Of a stretch of DNA of 64,000 bases, positions 55,949 to 64,000 are shown in pieces. Every line of letters begins with the position of its first letter. Position 1 is the first letter of the stretch. The position numbers and the translations under genes were made by a program. The notes below the pieces were generated by a model. The model was not told where the DNA came from. It saw nothing but the letters and a program-made list of their open reading frames with translations, and did no database searches. Origin of the DNA: Kitasatospora mediocidica KCTC 9733 (GTDB lineage: Bacteria > Actinomycetota > Actinomycetes > Streptomycetales > Streptomycetaceae). The stretch is from the NCBI RefSeq assembly GCF_000744225.1, contig NZ_JQLN01000007.1, positions 1,426,001 to 1,490,000 on the forward strand. The letters are read 5' to 3'.

Positions 55949-57298
55949 TCAGCGCAGCATGTCGGCCTCCCGTACGCGGTGGACGTGGATGAGGAGGTCG
56001 TAGGACGGGGCTATCGCGACGTTGTCGAGCGGGCAGGGGTATGCGGTGCCGATCTGGCGGGTGGGGCGGGCGGTGTCCAGCCAGGCGCGGGCCGCGGCCG
56101 GGGCACTGCGGGTGTCGAGGAAGTAGTCGGGGTAGCGGACCTGGTCGAGGACGTACTCGTTGCTGCCGGGCGCGGCCGCGTCCGCCGTGAACTTCACCCA
56201 CGGGCCGTCCAGGCTCTTGTCCTGCGACAGGAAGGAGCCCTGGTCGAAGGTGGTCCCGATGGCGAGGTAGGCCTTGCCGAGCACGTCGCGCAGGAACGCG
56301 CCCTGCAGCTTCGGGTAGGTCTCGGGATCGGCGGTCACATACGCCACATGCTGGTCGTGGGCCGACAGCAGCATCCGGTGACCGGTGTGGCGCTGCCACC
56401 AGGCGATGTTGTCGGCCATCAGCTGGTCGCGGTAGAGCTCCGCGGCGCCCAGCGCCTTGGCGTCGCCGAAGTCGTAGGCGAGGAACGTGGCGGTCTGGGC
56501 GATGGACCGGGCGTGCTGCACCGTCCACTCGAACTCGTCTCCGCCCGCGCCCTGCTGGGCCTCCAGCAGGGCCAGGGCCTGCTGGGCGCCGGCCGCCAGC
56601 CGCTGCCGCTGCGGCAGTGGTCCGCCCATGTAGGCAATGGCGTCGTCGAGGGGACGCAGGCCGGTGTAGAGCTCGGTGAAGCGCGGCAGCAGCTGCGGGT
56701 AGTGCCGGCCGACGTAGCCCGTCACCCGCTCGAAGAAGTCGTCACCCACCCGGGGAGCACCGACGTCATCACCCATGAAGTGCACCCGGCGGCCGGGAGA
56801 GCATCGGTTGTGGTCCCGCATCCACTCGACCAGATGCAGGAACTCCTCGCGCTCGAAGGGCGATCCGCCCAGCGCCTCCTTCAGGATCTGTCGCGCATCG
56901 CCTCGCCCGCTCTGGACGTACTCGTCGATCAGCACCCCCGACGGCCAGCCGATCTCCAGGGCGAAGGTGGTGAAGCCCTTCTCGTCGACCAGATACCGGA
57001 AGACCCGCTCCTTCAGGGCGAAGAACTCGTGCGAACCGTGCGTGGCCTCCCCCAGGCCCACCACCGTGGCGGCGCCGATCATCGCCCCCAGGGGTCGCAG
57101 GTCAGTCGTGTCCGAGCCCGGTTCGGTCGACCGCAGCGGGTGGGCCGCCCGTTCGAGGGCGCGGACCGGGTCCCGGCGATCAGGCTTCGCCGGGGCCTTC
57201 TGGTCCGCGTAGGCCGGCGTGGGAGCCAGCAGCGCCCCCAGCGTGGCCGCGGCCGCCATCAGCAGCGGGCGTCGCCCTGTCGTCGTCTTCTCGGTCAT
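55949..57298 (-). CDS. Secreted erythromycin-esterase-like protein
   Basis: A 449-residue protein from the ATG at 57298, with GAGGAG upstream. The N-terminus has a twin-Arg-like signal (TTGRRPLLMAAAATLGALL...AYA). Family motifs are GLGEATHGSHEFF near residue 83 (catalytic His and Glu), LEIGWPSG near 115, VHFMGDD near 175 and AHDQHVAY near 290. Family members include EreA/EreB, which hydrolyse the lactone of erythromycin, and many with other substrates. The gene overlaps the unusually long comEC frame by 119 bases and lies in the gap between comEC and holA, suggesting a later insertion. Confidence 0.88.
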   Translation of the reverse strand: MTEKTTTGRRPLLMAAAATLGALLAPTPAYADQKAPAKPDRRDPVRALERAAHPLRSTEPGSDTTDLRPLGAMIGAATVVGLGEATHGSHEFFALKERVFRYLVDEKGFTTFALEIGWPSGVLIDEYVQSGRGDARQILKEALGGSPFEREEFLHLVEWMRDHNRCSPGRRVHFMGDDVGAPRVGDDFFERVTGYVGRHYPQLLPRFTELYTGLRPLDDAIAYMGGPLPQRQRLAAGAQQALALLEAQQGAGGDEFEWTVQHARSIAQTATFLAYDFGDAKALGAAELYRDQLMADNIAWWQRHTGHRMLLSAHDQHVAYVTADPETYPKLQGAFLRDVLGKAYLAIGTTFDQGSFLSQDKSLDGPWVKFTADAAAPGSNEYVLDQVRYPDYFLDTRSAPAAARAWLDTARPTRQIGTAYPCPLDNVAIAPSYDLLIHVHRVREADMLR

Positions 57299-60200
57299 AC
57301 CGATCACTCCTCACGTCGAACGCCTGCGTAGGTGACCGCCTCGGCCCTGGTGCGGTCGTGGGACGCCCGCGAGGCCTGCTGCGGCCCGAGCCGACGGCAC
57401 CCCCGGCCAGGGCGTGGTCCGCAACGTGGCGCCGGGCCAGGCGAGTTGCCGATGCCGATGGCTCCTGGTCAATCCCCAGCACATCACGCGGTCGGCGCCC
57501 TCCGATCCGAGCGCAGGACGAGATCGCGGATGGGACCGAGGTCCCCCCTGACGCCCGAACCAGGGCCCCGGGCCCGGTGCTTGGTCCACCGCGAGCACCG
57601 CGTTGCCGGGTTCGCAGGAGGGCCGCCACCGTGCCCGGGAGTTCGTCGGGGGCATCGGGTTCGTCGCGGGCTTCGGCGTCGTCGGGGGTGTCGGGGTGGG
57701 GGTGGACGAGGGCGCGCAGGGTGTGCGGGTCGTCGCCCAGGACGGCGATGTCGCCGGCGTGATCGGTGCGCAGGACGGTGGCTCCGAGGGCGCGCAGGCG
57801 GTCGAGTGTGCGGGCGGCGGGGTGTCCGTAGGGGTTGCCGCGGCCGACCGAGATGAGGGCCAGGCGCGGGTGCAGAGCCGTCGCGAGATCCCAGTCCTGG
57901 TTGGCCGAGCCGTGGTGGGCGACTTTGAGGACGTCCACCGGGCCCGGGCGGGCGCGCGTGAGCAGCGCCGCCTGGGCGGCCGGTTCCAGGTCGCCCAGAA
58001 GGGCGAAGCGCAGTCGGCCCGCCGTGACCAGCAACGAGACGCTGGCGTTGTTCGGGCCCGGGGTGTCGAACCCCAGCGGACCGGCCGGCCAGAGTACGTC
58101 CCACGACAGGCCCGGGCCCGCACTGCGGTGCTCCCCCGGTGTCGCCCGCAGCAGCGGCACGTGCGCCGCCGCGGCCCACCCCAGCACCCGGGCCTCCTCC
58201 CCCGGCGGCGCGTCCAGCGTCGTCGTCTCGATCGCCCCCACCGCGCGACCGCGCAGCACCCCGGGCAGGCCCTCACTGTGGTCGGCGTGGAAGTGGGTGA
58301 GTACCAGCAGAGCGACCCGGGTGATCCCGAGATCCCGCAGGCAGGCATCGGCGGCCGCCGGATCCGGACCGGTATCGACCACCACCGCGGTGTCCGGCGC
58401 CTCGTCACCGCCGCCCTGCACCGGCAGCACGAGCAGATCCCCCTGGCCGACGGAACACATGACAAGCCGCCAGCCGACCGGCGGCCAGCCTGTCGCCATC
58501 CGCACCAGCGGCGGTGGGCGCAACAGGAGCAGGAACACCGCGAGGACGAGGAGCGCGGGGACGAGCAGCCGTCGGCGCCGCGTGGGGCGTGGGGCGGAGG
58601 TTTGGAGGAGGGAGGCGGCCCGGTCGGGAGCGGTCGAGGCAGGGGTGAGCGGGCCGGGGGTGGGCGGGCCGGCGGTAGGCGGGCCGGCGGTAGGCGGGCT
58701 GAGGACGACGGGGGCGGGTGTGCCGGGGCCGGGCGTGCCGGGGCCGGGAGTGGCGGGGCCGGCGGGCGGGTGCCGGAAGAGCAGTGGCGCACCCGCGACG
58801 GCGGCCGCGATGGCGATCGCCAGGAGCACGACCCCGGGCCACCCAGGGGTCCAGGCGAGCTGGGCGCCGGGCACGGAGGAGCCGTAGCGGGCCACGGCGG
58901 CCAGCCACTGCGTAGGCACGCCCGCCAGGCCCGCCAGCAGATGTGCGGCGGCCATCGAGAACGGCGACGCCACCAGCGCCGCGAACCCGAGCAAGGTGGC
59001 CGGTGCGACGGCGAGTTCGGCCAGCAGGTTGCACGGGATGCCCACCAGGCTCACCCTCGGCGCCAGCAGGACCGTCGCCGGTGCGCACAGCGCCTGCGCG
59101 GCGGCGGCCGCGGCCACCGCACCGGCCAGGTGATGCGGCCAACCGCGCTCGTGCAGGATCACCGTCCACCGCCGACCCAGCGTCAGCAGACCCGCGGTGG
59201 CGAGGACCGAGAGCAGGAAGCCGTACGAGCGGGTCAGGAACGGGTCGGCCAACACCAGTGCCAGCACGGCCCCGGCCAGTGCGGGAACGGCCTGCCGTGG
59301 TCGACCGGTGGCGAGCGCCAGCAGACTGACCAACCCCGTCGCGGCCGCCCGGAGCACGCTGGGATCGGGGCGGCAGAGCGTCACGAAGGCCAGGGTGAGA
59401 GCCGCCCCGAGCAGCGCCGAGACGCGCAGCGGGACCCCCAACAGAGCCGCCAGGCCGCCGCGTTCGGCCGTACCGGCGCGGCCGGGAGCACCCAGCAGGA
59501 CCGCCAGGACGATGGAGAGGTTAGCTCCACTGACCGCGGTCAGGTGGACCAGGTCGGTGACCTGGAAGGCCTCGTCCAACTCGTCCGGAACGGCGGAGGT
59601 GTCGCCGACGACCAGGCCTGGCAACAATGCCCGCGCGTCCGCCGGGAGTTGGTCGCAGGCCTGGCGCAGTCCGCTGCGCAACCGTCCGGCCAGCCGCTGG
59701 ACGGCACTGGGTTGCGCCAGGACCCGGGGCGGCCCCTGGGCCAGCAGGGTGGCGCCGGTGTCGGCGCTCTGTCCGGACGGCGCCAGGACCCGGACTTCGG
59801 CGCCGACCCGGGCGGACGGCAGCAGGCCCTGCCAGGTCGCCACGTCCTGAGCGCGGACGATGACGGTGACGGGCGTCCGGGTCCGCGTCGCACCGGCGGG
59901 GACGGGCGGCGGGACGGGCGGTTGGCCGGGCGGCGGAACGCGCGGCTTGACGGGCGGCTGGCTGGGCGACTGGACGGGCGAGGCGAATGAGTCGGGTGCG
60001 GCCAGAGCAGCGGCCGCCACGGCGGGCGACACGGCGGGCGAGGGGACGGCTGAGCGGACGGTGACGCGGTCGGCGGTGGCGTCGACGGTGAGCAGGTCCT
60101 GGCCGGGACTGGAACCGCTCGCCCGCGAGGTGTGGCTGTGCGGGTCGCCCGTGACCGTCAGCTCCACCTCGACGGCGCGCTCGGTACGGCCGCCCGAGAC

Positions 60201-60566
60201 GCCACCGGCTGCCCGGTCGACCGAGGCCGCGCGAGCCAACGCGGGGAGCGGTCCGCGGTGCAGGTCAGCGGTCTGCAGAACGGTACAGACCGTGGCTGCC
60301 GCACTGGTCAGCAGTACGGCCGCGACCAGGGCCAGCGCGGCCCCGCCGCCCGTCCGCCGGGAGTGACGGCGGCCGAACAGCAGGGCCGGCGCGACCGCGG
60401 CGACCAGTGCGGCCCCGCCCAGCAGCAACGGCGCGTAGCAGGAGTCGACGTCGAGCAGCAGGGCAGTGACGACCCAGGCCGCGAGCGTCGGCAGCAGCAG
60501 TCGGAGGTCCGATACGTCTCGACGGTGGGCTGACGGGTCATCAGTGCCTCGGACGGGCGGCGGCAC
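57180..60566 (-). CDS. comEC: Competence protein ComEC/Rec2, with run-on C-terminus
   Basis: The start is probably the GTG at 60566 (AGGAG 8 bases upstream). Order of domains: TM segments, a Pro-rich OB-fold region (residues ~130-280), the competence domain (LTAVSGANLSIVLAVLL near 345, many TMs to ~690), and a C-terminal metallo-beta-lactamase domain (LTHFHADHSEGLPG near 755, HHGSANQDWD near 875). The recognisable domain ends near 'TDHAGDIAVLGDDP' (about 57700). The frame then stays open for about 170 more residues of Arg/Pro/Gly-rich sequence and overlaps the next gene. ComEC forms the DNA channel across the membrane. Confidence 0.88.
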   Translation of the reverse strand: MPPPVRGTDDPSAHRRDVSDLRLLLPTLAAWVVTALLLDVDSCYAPLLLGGAALVAAVAPALLFGRRHSRRTGGGAALALVAAVLLTSAAATVCTVLQTADLHRGPLPALARAASVDRAAGGVSGGRTERAVEVELTVTGDPHSHTSRASGSSPGQDLLTVDATADRVTVRSAVPSPAVSPAVAAAALAAPDSFASPVQSPSQPPVKPRVPPPGQPPVPPPVPAGATRTRTPVTVIVRAQDVATWQGLLPSARVGAEVRVLAPSGQSADTGATLLAQGPPRVLAQPSAVQRLAGRLRSGLRQACDQLPADARALLPGLVVGDTSAVPDELDEAFQVTDLVHLTAVSGANLSIVLAVLLGAPGRAGTAERGGLAALLGVPLRVSALLGAALTLAFVTLCRPDPSVLRAAATGLVSLLALATGRPRQAVPALAGAVLALVLADPFLTRSYGFLLSVLATAGLLTLGRRWTVILHERGWPHHLAGAVAAAAAAQALCAPATVLLAPRVSLVGIPCNLLAELAVAPATLLGFAALVASPFSMAAAHLLAGLAGVPTQWLAAVARYGSSVPGAQLAWTPGWPGVVLLAIAIAAAVAGAPLLFRHPPAGPATPGPGTPGPGTPAPVVLSPPTAGPPTAGPPTPGPLTPASTAPDRAASLLQTSAPRPTRRRRLLVPALLVLAVFLLLLRPPPLVRMATGWPPVGWRLVMCSVGQGDLLVLPVQGGGDEAPDTAVVVDTGPDPAAADACLRDLGITRVALLVLTHFHADHSEGLPGVLRGRAVGAIETTTLDAPPGEEARVLGWAAAAHVPLLRATPGEHRSAGPGLSWDVLWPAGPLGFDTPGPNNASVSLLVTAGRLRFALLGDLEPAAQAALLTRARPGPVDVLKVAHHGSANQDWDLATALHPRLALISVGRGNPYGHPAARTLDRLRALGATVLRTDHAGDIAVLGDDPHTLRALVHPHPDTPDDAEARDEPDAPDELPGTVAALLRTRQRGARGGPSTGPGALVRASGGTSVPSAISSCARIGGRRPRDVLGIDQEPSASATRLARRHVADHALAGGAVGSGRSRPRGRPTTAPGPRRSPTQAFDVRSDRYDREDDDRATPAADGGRGHAGGAAGSHAGLRGPEGPGEA

Positions 60567-60590
60567 CGCGACCACTCCTCTCGCTCGGGC

Positions 60591-61823
60591 TCACAGCGTG
60601 AGCAGCGGTTTGAGTTCGGCGAACTTCCGCTCGCCGATCCCATTGATCTGCCGGAGCTGCTCCAGGGAGCGAAAGCCGGCGTGGGAACTGCGGAAGTCGA
60701 CGATGTGCTGGGCAAGAGCCGGGCCGATCCCCGGCAGAGCGTCGAGTTGCTCCCAGGTCGCGCGGTTCAGGCTGACCGGCGCTCGTGGGGCCGCAGTGGC
60801 GGCACGGGCGGAGGTCGGCGCCGGGGCGCCTACCAGGATCTGTTCGCCGTCGACCAGAATCCGGGCGAGGTTGAGCTCGTCGGTGTCCACCCCTGGCTGG
60901 GCACCCCCGGCGGCCCGGACCGCGTCGGCCACCCGGGAGCCGCCCGGCAGCGAGCGGAGCCCGGGGTTCGCGACCTTCCCCGCCACGTCGACCACCACGG
61001 CGGGGAGTTGCTGCAGCGAGGCGTCCGGCGGACCGTCCGCGACCACCGCCGGCACGGTGGCCGCCGCCGGCGCGAGCGGAAGCACCCCGGCAGGGGAACC
61101 GGCTGGGGAACCGGCGGAGGAACCAGCTGGGGAGCCGGCGGACTTCGGTGATCCGGCCGTGGTGGTGGAGGCCACCGGAACGGCGACCGGCTGCGGGCGC
61201 CCGAACCAGAAGTGCTGCACGGCGTAGGCCACCGCGAGCAGGAGCAGCACGCTGAGGCCGAGCACGGCTCTTCGGTCCACCCAGAGCAACGAGTGCAGGC
61301 AGGGCGGCAGGCGAGGCCGGAACCGGGAGCCCGGGCGGCGAGGGGAACCGGAGGGCGTGGAGGCAGAGCCGGAGCCGGTTGTGGAGTGGGTCCGGGGCGG
61401 GGGGATCAGCGCGGCGGTCGGCGGGGAGGGGGAGCCGTCGTCCGGCGTCGCGGCAGCGGGCTCTGAGCCGACGTCAGCCTCGGCTGGAGGTGCGGCAGCG
61501 GGGTCGGCTCGCCGGTGGTCACGGCGGCGCCCGTAACCGCGCGGCCAGTCCTCCGGCAGCTCATCGCCGGGCAGCCCGGTACTGAGCGAACCGGTGCCGA
61601 GCGGGCCGGCATCGGGCGGGCCGGCATCGAGTGCGCCGACGTCGGACGGCCAGGGCTTCGCCTCGGGCGGGCGGTCGGTGATCGGCTGGTCGGTCACCGC
61701 GAAGAGGTGGTTGATCCGGTGCCGGACCAGGTCGGCACGCTCCCGCTCCCTACGGCGGGCCAGCACCGGGTTCAGGCTCAGCGGGTTCGTCGGTCCTGGG
61801 GTACTGCGCATCGTGCTGCTCAT
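60591..61823 (-). CDS. comEA: ComEA-like SLBB/helix-hairpin-helix protein
   Basis: A 410-residue protein if the ATG at 61823 is used. A long Pro/Ala/Ser-rich N-terminus (~residues 1-180) precedes a TM segment (AVLGLSVLLLLAVAYAVQHFWF, ~190-212), a GSPAG-repeat linker, an SLBB domain (VVVDVAGKVANPGLRSLPGGSRVADAVRAAGG) and two C-terminal HhH motifs (LDALPGIGPALAQHIVDFR; LRQINGIGERKFAELKPLL). It is a DNA-binding competence-like receptor, next to comEC as usual. Start uncertain. Confidence 0.9.
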   Translation of the reverse strand: MSSTMRSTPGPTNPLSLNPVLARRRERERADLVRHRINHLFAVTDQPITDRPPEAKPWPSDVGALDAGPPDAGPLGTGSLSTGLPGDELPEDWPRGYGRRRDHRRADPAAAPPAEADVGSEPAAATPDDGSPSPPTAALIPPPRTHSTTGSGSASTPSGSPRRPGSRFRPRLPPCLHSLLWVDRRAVLGLSVLLLLAVAYAVQHFWFGRPQPVAVPVASTTTAGSPKSAGSPAGSSAGSPAGSPAGVLPLAPAAATVPAVVADGPPDASLQQLPAVVVDVAGKVANPGLRSLPGGSRVADAVRAAGGAQPGVDTDELNLARILVDGEQILVGAPAPTSARAATAAPRAPVSLNRATWEQLDALPGIGPALAQHIVDFRSSHAGFRSLEQLRQINGIGERKFAELKPLLTL

Positions 61824-61926
61824 GGGCACGACGGTAAGGACTGGAGAGCCCATCGGCAGGAACGGAAAATTTCCTGTGGAAAACCCCGGTCCTGTGGACA
61901 ACGCCCTTCCCCCACATGGGCGCGTT

Positions 61927-62772
61927 TCAGCGCGGCGAGACGACCACAGCCAGCAGCCCCGGACCGACGTGCGCGCCGATCACCGCGCCCACCTCCCCCA
62001 CGTACAGGTCGCGCAGCCCTGGCACCCGCTCCCGCAGGCGCTCCGCCAGCGGCTCCGCACGTTCCTCGGCGGCCAGGTGATGGACCGTGATGTCCACCTC
62101 CGCCTCTCCGGCCTGCTCGACCGCGATCTCCTCCAGCCGCGCGATCGCCCGGGACGCCGTGCGCACCTTCTCCAGCGGCTCGATCCGTCCGCCGGAGAGG
62201 TGGAGCAGCGGCTTCACCGCGAGCGCGGAGCCGAGCAGCGCGCGGGCCGCGCCGATCCGGCCGCCACGTCGCAGGTACTCCAGGGTGTCGACGTAGAAGA
62301 ACCCGTGCGAGGCACCGGCCCGTCGTTCGGCCGCCGCGACGACCCCGTCGAGCTCCTGTCCGGCCGCGACGGCCTCGGCGGCAGCCAGGACGGCGTAGCC
62401 GAGCGCCATGCCGACCATCCGGCTGTCCACCACCCGCACCGGCAACTCGGCCTCGGCGGCAGCCAACCGGGCCGCCTCGCAGGTGCCGGACAGTTCGGCG
62501 GACAGGTGGACGGAGACGACGCCCTCGGCGCCGGCCTCCGCCGCCGCGCGGTAGGCGGCGGCGAAGGTCTCGGGACCGGGCCGCGAGGTGGTCACCCGGC
62601 GCTTGGCCCGCAGCGCCTCCGCGACGTCCTTCGGGGAGATCTCCACGCCCTCGACCAGAACCTCGTCGCCCACCACCACGCTCAGCGGGACCGTCGCGAT
62701 CCGGTGCCGGTCAACGGCGTCCTGGGGCAGGTAGGCCGTGGAATCGGTGACAATCGCGAGGTGGGCGGGCAT
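61927..62772 (-). CDS. DegV family fatty-acid-binding protein
   Basis: A 281-residue protein. AIVTDSTAYLPQD at residues 5-17, TSRPGPETFAAAY near 100 and LDSRMVGMALG-like text (VVDSRMVGMALGYAV) near 135 identify DegV. Family members bind a fatty acid; FakB proteins deliver it to a kinase. No FakA gene is nearby. Confidence 0.94.
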   Translation of the reverse strand: MPAHLAIVTDSTAYLPQDAVDRHRIATVPLSVVVGDEVLVEGVEISPKDVAEALRAKRRVTTSRPGPETFAAAYRAAAEAGAEGVVSVHLSAELSGTCEAARLAAAEAELPVRVVDSRMVGMALGYAVLAAAEAVAAGQELDGVVAAAERRAGASHGFFYVDTLEYLRRGGRIGAARALLGSALAVKPLLHLSGGRIEPLEKVRTASRAIARLEEIAVEQAGEAEVDITVHHLAAEERAEPLAERLRERVPGLRDLYVGEVGAVIGAHVGPGLLAVVVSPR

Positions 62773-62864
62773 GAGCCGGAGGTTACTCCCCGAACGTCAC
62801 CGAGGACAGCGGGGATCGAGCGGCACCCGAACAGCGCGCGAGCGCCGAGCTCAGCCTCTCCCGC

Positions 62865-63659
62865 TCAACCCGCCGAGGACCCGGGGCTGGGCTTGCGCAG
62901 ACGCTGGGCGAACCGGGTCAGCGGTTCGGCCAGCCCGAGCACCTCCTCGGCACTCAACCGCCCGCCCCCCGAACCGATGCCCGGCACCGGAGCATCAGCA
63001 GCGGACCCGGACGAAGCGGAAGAGGCAGCCCCAGCAGCAGCCCGCGCTGACCCTGCCCCCGCACCCGACCCCGTACCCAACCCCGCACCCGACCCCGCAC
63101 CCGCACCCGTGTCCCAGTGCCGCAGCGCACCCGCCTCGCTCTCGCAGTCCTGGCTGAGCCTGGCCAGCTCGTCCTCGGCGAAGCGGTGCATCCGGTCCTG
63201 CGCCGCCCACCGCATCGACTCGGCGGAGTGCGTGATCCGCCCCGCCCGCTCGCGCAGCTGCGGCAGCTTGGCGCTGACCCGGCTCGACTCGGGCTCACGC
63301 TCCAGCATGCGCAGCTCCCGGTCCAGCTCGGCCGCGTGCGCGTCCAGCCGCGCGAGCAGCTGCAGCGCCTCGGTGAGCTGCTCGTCCGCGCCCACTCCGC
63401 TCTCCAGCACCTCGCGGGTGCCCTGGAGCGCGGTGCGCAGCGAGAGCCGCACGCCGGCGATCTGCCCGGCGGCGCCCGGCTTGGTGTACGTCTTGGCCTT
63501 GAGCGTGACGTTCTCGACGGCCCGGCGGGCGTTGGCCTCGGTCCGTTCGACCGTGGCCGCCACCGCCCTGCCCGCCTTGACCGCCGCGACGATCAGGAGG
63601 GTCAGTATGCCGATCCCGAACAGCACGACCAGTGCGATCACTGCGCCGATCGCTTCCAT
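62865..63659 (-). CDS. Membrane-anchored coiled-coil protein
   Basis: A 264-residue protein. One TM at residues 4-26 (GAVIALVVLFGIGILTLLIVAAV), then a long helical region rich in Arg/Glu/Ala (residues 30-180: ALQLLARLDAHAAELDRELRMLEREPESS), a low-complexity GAGSGAG stretch, and a short C-terminal helix. It is likely a cytoplasmic coiled coil on the membrane; no function is known. The GAGSGAGLG part arises from imperfect 12-base repeats near 63060-63110. Confidence 0.7.
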   Translation of the reverse strand: MEAIGAVIALVVLFGIGILTLLIVAAVKAGRAVAATVERTEANARRAVENVTLKAKTYTKPGAAGQIAGVRLSLRTALQGTREVLESGVGADEQLTEALQLLARLDAHAAELDRELRMLEREPESSRVSAKLPQLRERAGRITHSAESMRWAAQDRMHRFAEDELARLSQDCESEAGALRHWDTGAGAGSGAGLGTGSGAGAGSARAAAGAASSASSGSAADAPVPGIGSGGGRLSAEEVLGLAEPLTRFAQRLRKPSPGSSAG

Positions 63660-63866
63660 GGGGGTTGCCGCCTTCCACGTGTGCCGAGGCTGTTCTCCGG
63701 GCCGGTCCCGCCGGTCCTGTCTCCGCTCCCCACGGTAGCCGCCCGGAGCCCCGCCGGGAGGGGATGCGGGGGCGCCGGGGCGGAGATCAGGGACAGCTCA
63801 GGGATGTCCCCGAGAGCCTGGCGCCCACCCACACCCCCGCACCCCCGCGCACCCCAAGCACGTCGA

Positions 63867-63899
63867 AGGCCGGCCCCCGGAAGCACCAGGGGCCGGCCT
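63867..63899 (-). terminator. Terminator after leuS
   Basis: A perfect 11-bp stem (63867-63877 with 63889-63899) lies 18 bases past the leuS stop. Confidence 0.8.
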
Positions 63900-63916
63900 C
63901 GGCAGATCATGAACCG

Positions 63917-64000
63917 TCAGCCGGTGACGATGTTCACCAGCTTCGGCGCGCGGGCGATCACCTTACGGATCGGCGCGTCACCGACGGCGGCGATCACGGC
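63917..64000 (-). CDS. leuS: Leucyl-tRNA synthetase, C-terminal end (rest outside window)
   Basis: The minus-strand frame reads DAPIRKVIARAPKLVNIVTG then TGA at 63919-63917. This matches the last residues of bacterial LeuS ('IRKVIVVPGKLVNIV'), so the gene continues beyond 64000. Only 27 residues are visible, so the call rests on the motif. Confidence 0.8.
   Translation of the reverse strand, partial: AVIAAVGDAPIRKVIARAPKLVNIVTG

Noticed and set aside
57311..57700. Open frames on both strands beyond the comEC domain end
   Set aside because: Translations are Arg/Pro/Gly-rich in every frame and show no motif; treated as run-on of comEC.

Overview
The window is a 64-kb stretch of a high-GC actinobacterial chromosome, almost certainly from the Streptomycetaceae (Streptomyces or Kitasatospora). 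Third codon positions are strongly G/C, GTG and TTG starts are common, and two housekeeping blocks have the gene order usual for this family: recO-uppS, and leuA-era-CNNM-ybeY-phoH-rnz-HIT-rsmE-dnaJ-hrcA-htpX-pspAB-hemW-lepA-rpsT-holA-comEC-comEA-degV-leuS. I see no rRNA or tRNA genes, prophage, CRISPR array or biosynthetic gene cluster.

Layout. 1-8 kb is mixed: the end of an exporter of the major facilitator family, a spermidine-synthase-like protein, a GDSL lipoprotein, a PAC2 protein, a GNAT acetyltransferase, an ADP-ribosylglycohydrolase, an AbiEi/DUF559-type protein and a secreted RNase Sa homologue. 8-13 kb holds pyruvate phosphate dikinase and the tRNA-dihydrouridine synthase. 12.6-18.3 kb is accessory in character: a divergent XRE regulator/MFS exporter pair with an operator cluster, a vapBC-type toxin-antitoxin operon, an L,D-transpeptidase lipoprotein, a 163-bp foldback element and a NADAR N-glycosidase. 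18.3-23.1 kb holds glyS and a Zur-controlled zinc operon (znuA, znuC, znuB, zur). 23.1-25.3 kb holds a small WXG100-type locus. 25.4-31.7 kb holds uppS, recO, a TerB-like protein, leuA with its leader-peptide attenuator, an emfourin-like protein and era.

31.7-44.6 kb is a mostly minus-strand run of RNA-processing, translation and stress genes: ybeY, phoH, rnz, rsmE, and dnaJ/hrcA with a CIRCE site. It also carries a cytidine-deaminase-like protein without its zinc ligands, htpX/pspAB, a DUF3097 gene, a frameshifted Uma2 gene and hemW. 44.7-53.4 kb holds an acyl-CoA ligase, a heterodimeric ABC exporter, lepA, a small monooxygenase-fold protein and rpsT. 53.7-64 kb holds an exported protein, holA, an erythromycin-esterase-like gene that interrupts the comEC-holA neighbourhood, comEC, comEA, degV, a coiled-coil membrane protein and the 3' end of leuS.

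Regulatory signals are well resolved: paired Zur boxes over the znuA start, CIRCE before hrcA, a four-leucine leader peptide with a 12-bp stem before leuA, a 24-bp palindrome before the antitoxin, a CRP-like site upstream of ppdK, and many perfect-stem terminators. Short tandem repeats sit at four convergent gene junctions, an unexplained pattern. No single gene cluster stands out as a wholly new system. The best candidates for new biology are the WXG100-type locus, the repeats at convergent junctions, the cytidine deaminase without zinc ligands, and the DUF3097 protein with a possible TOPRIM-like region.
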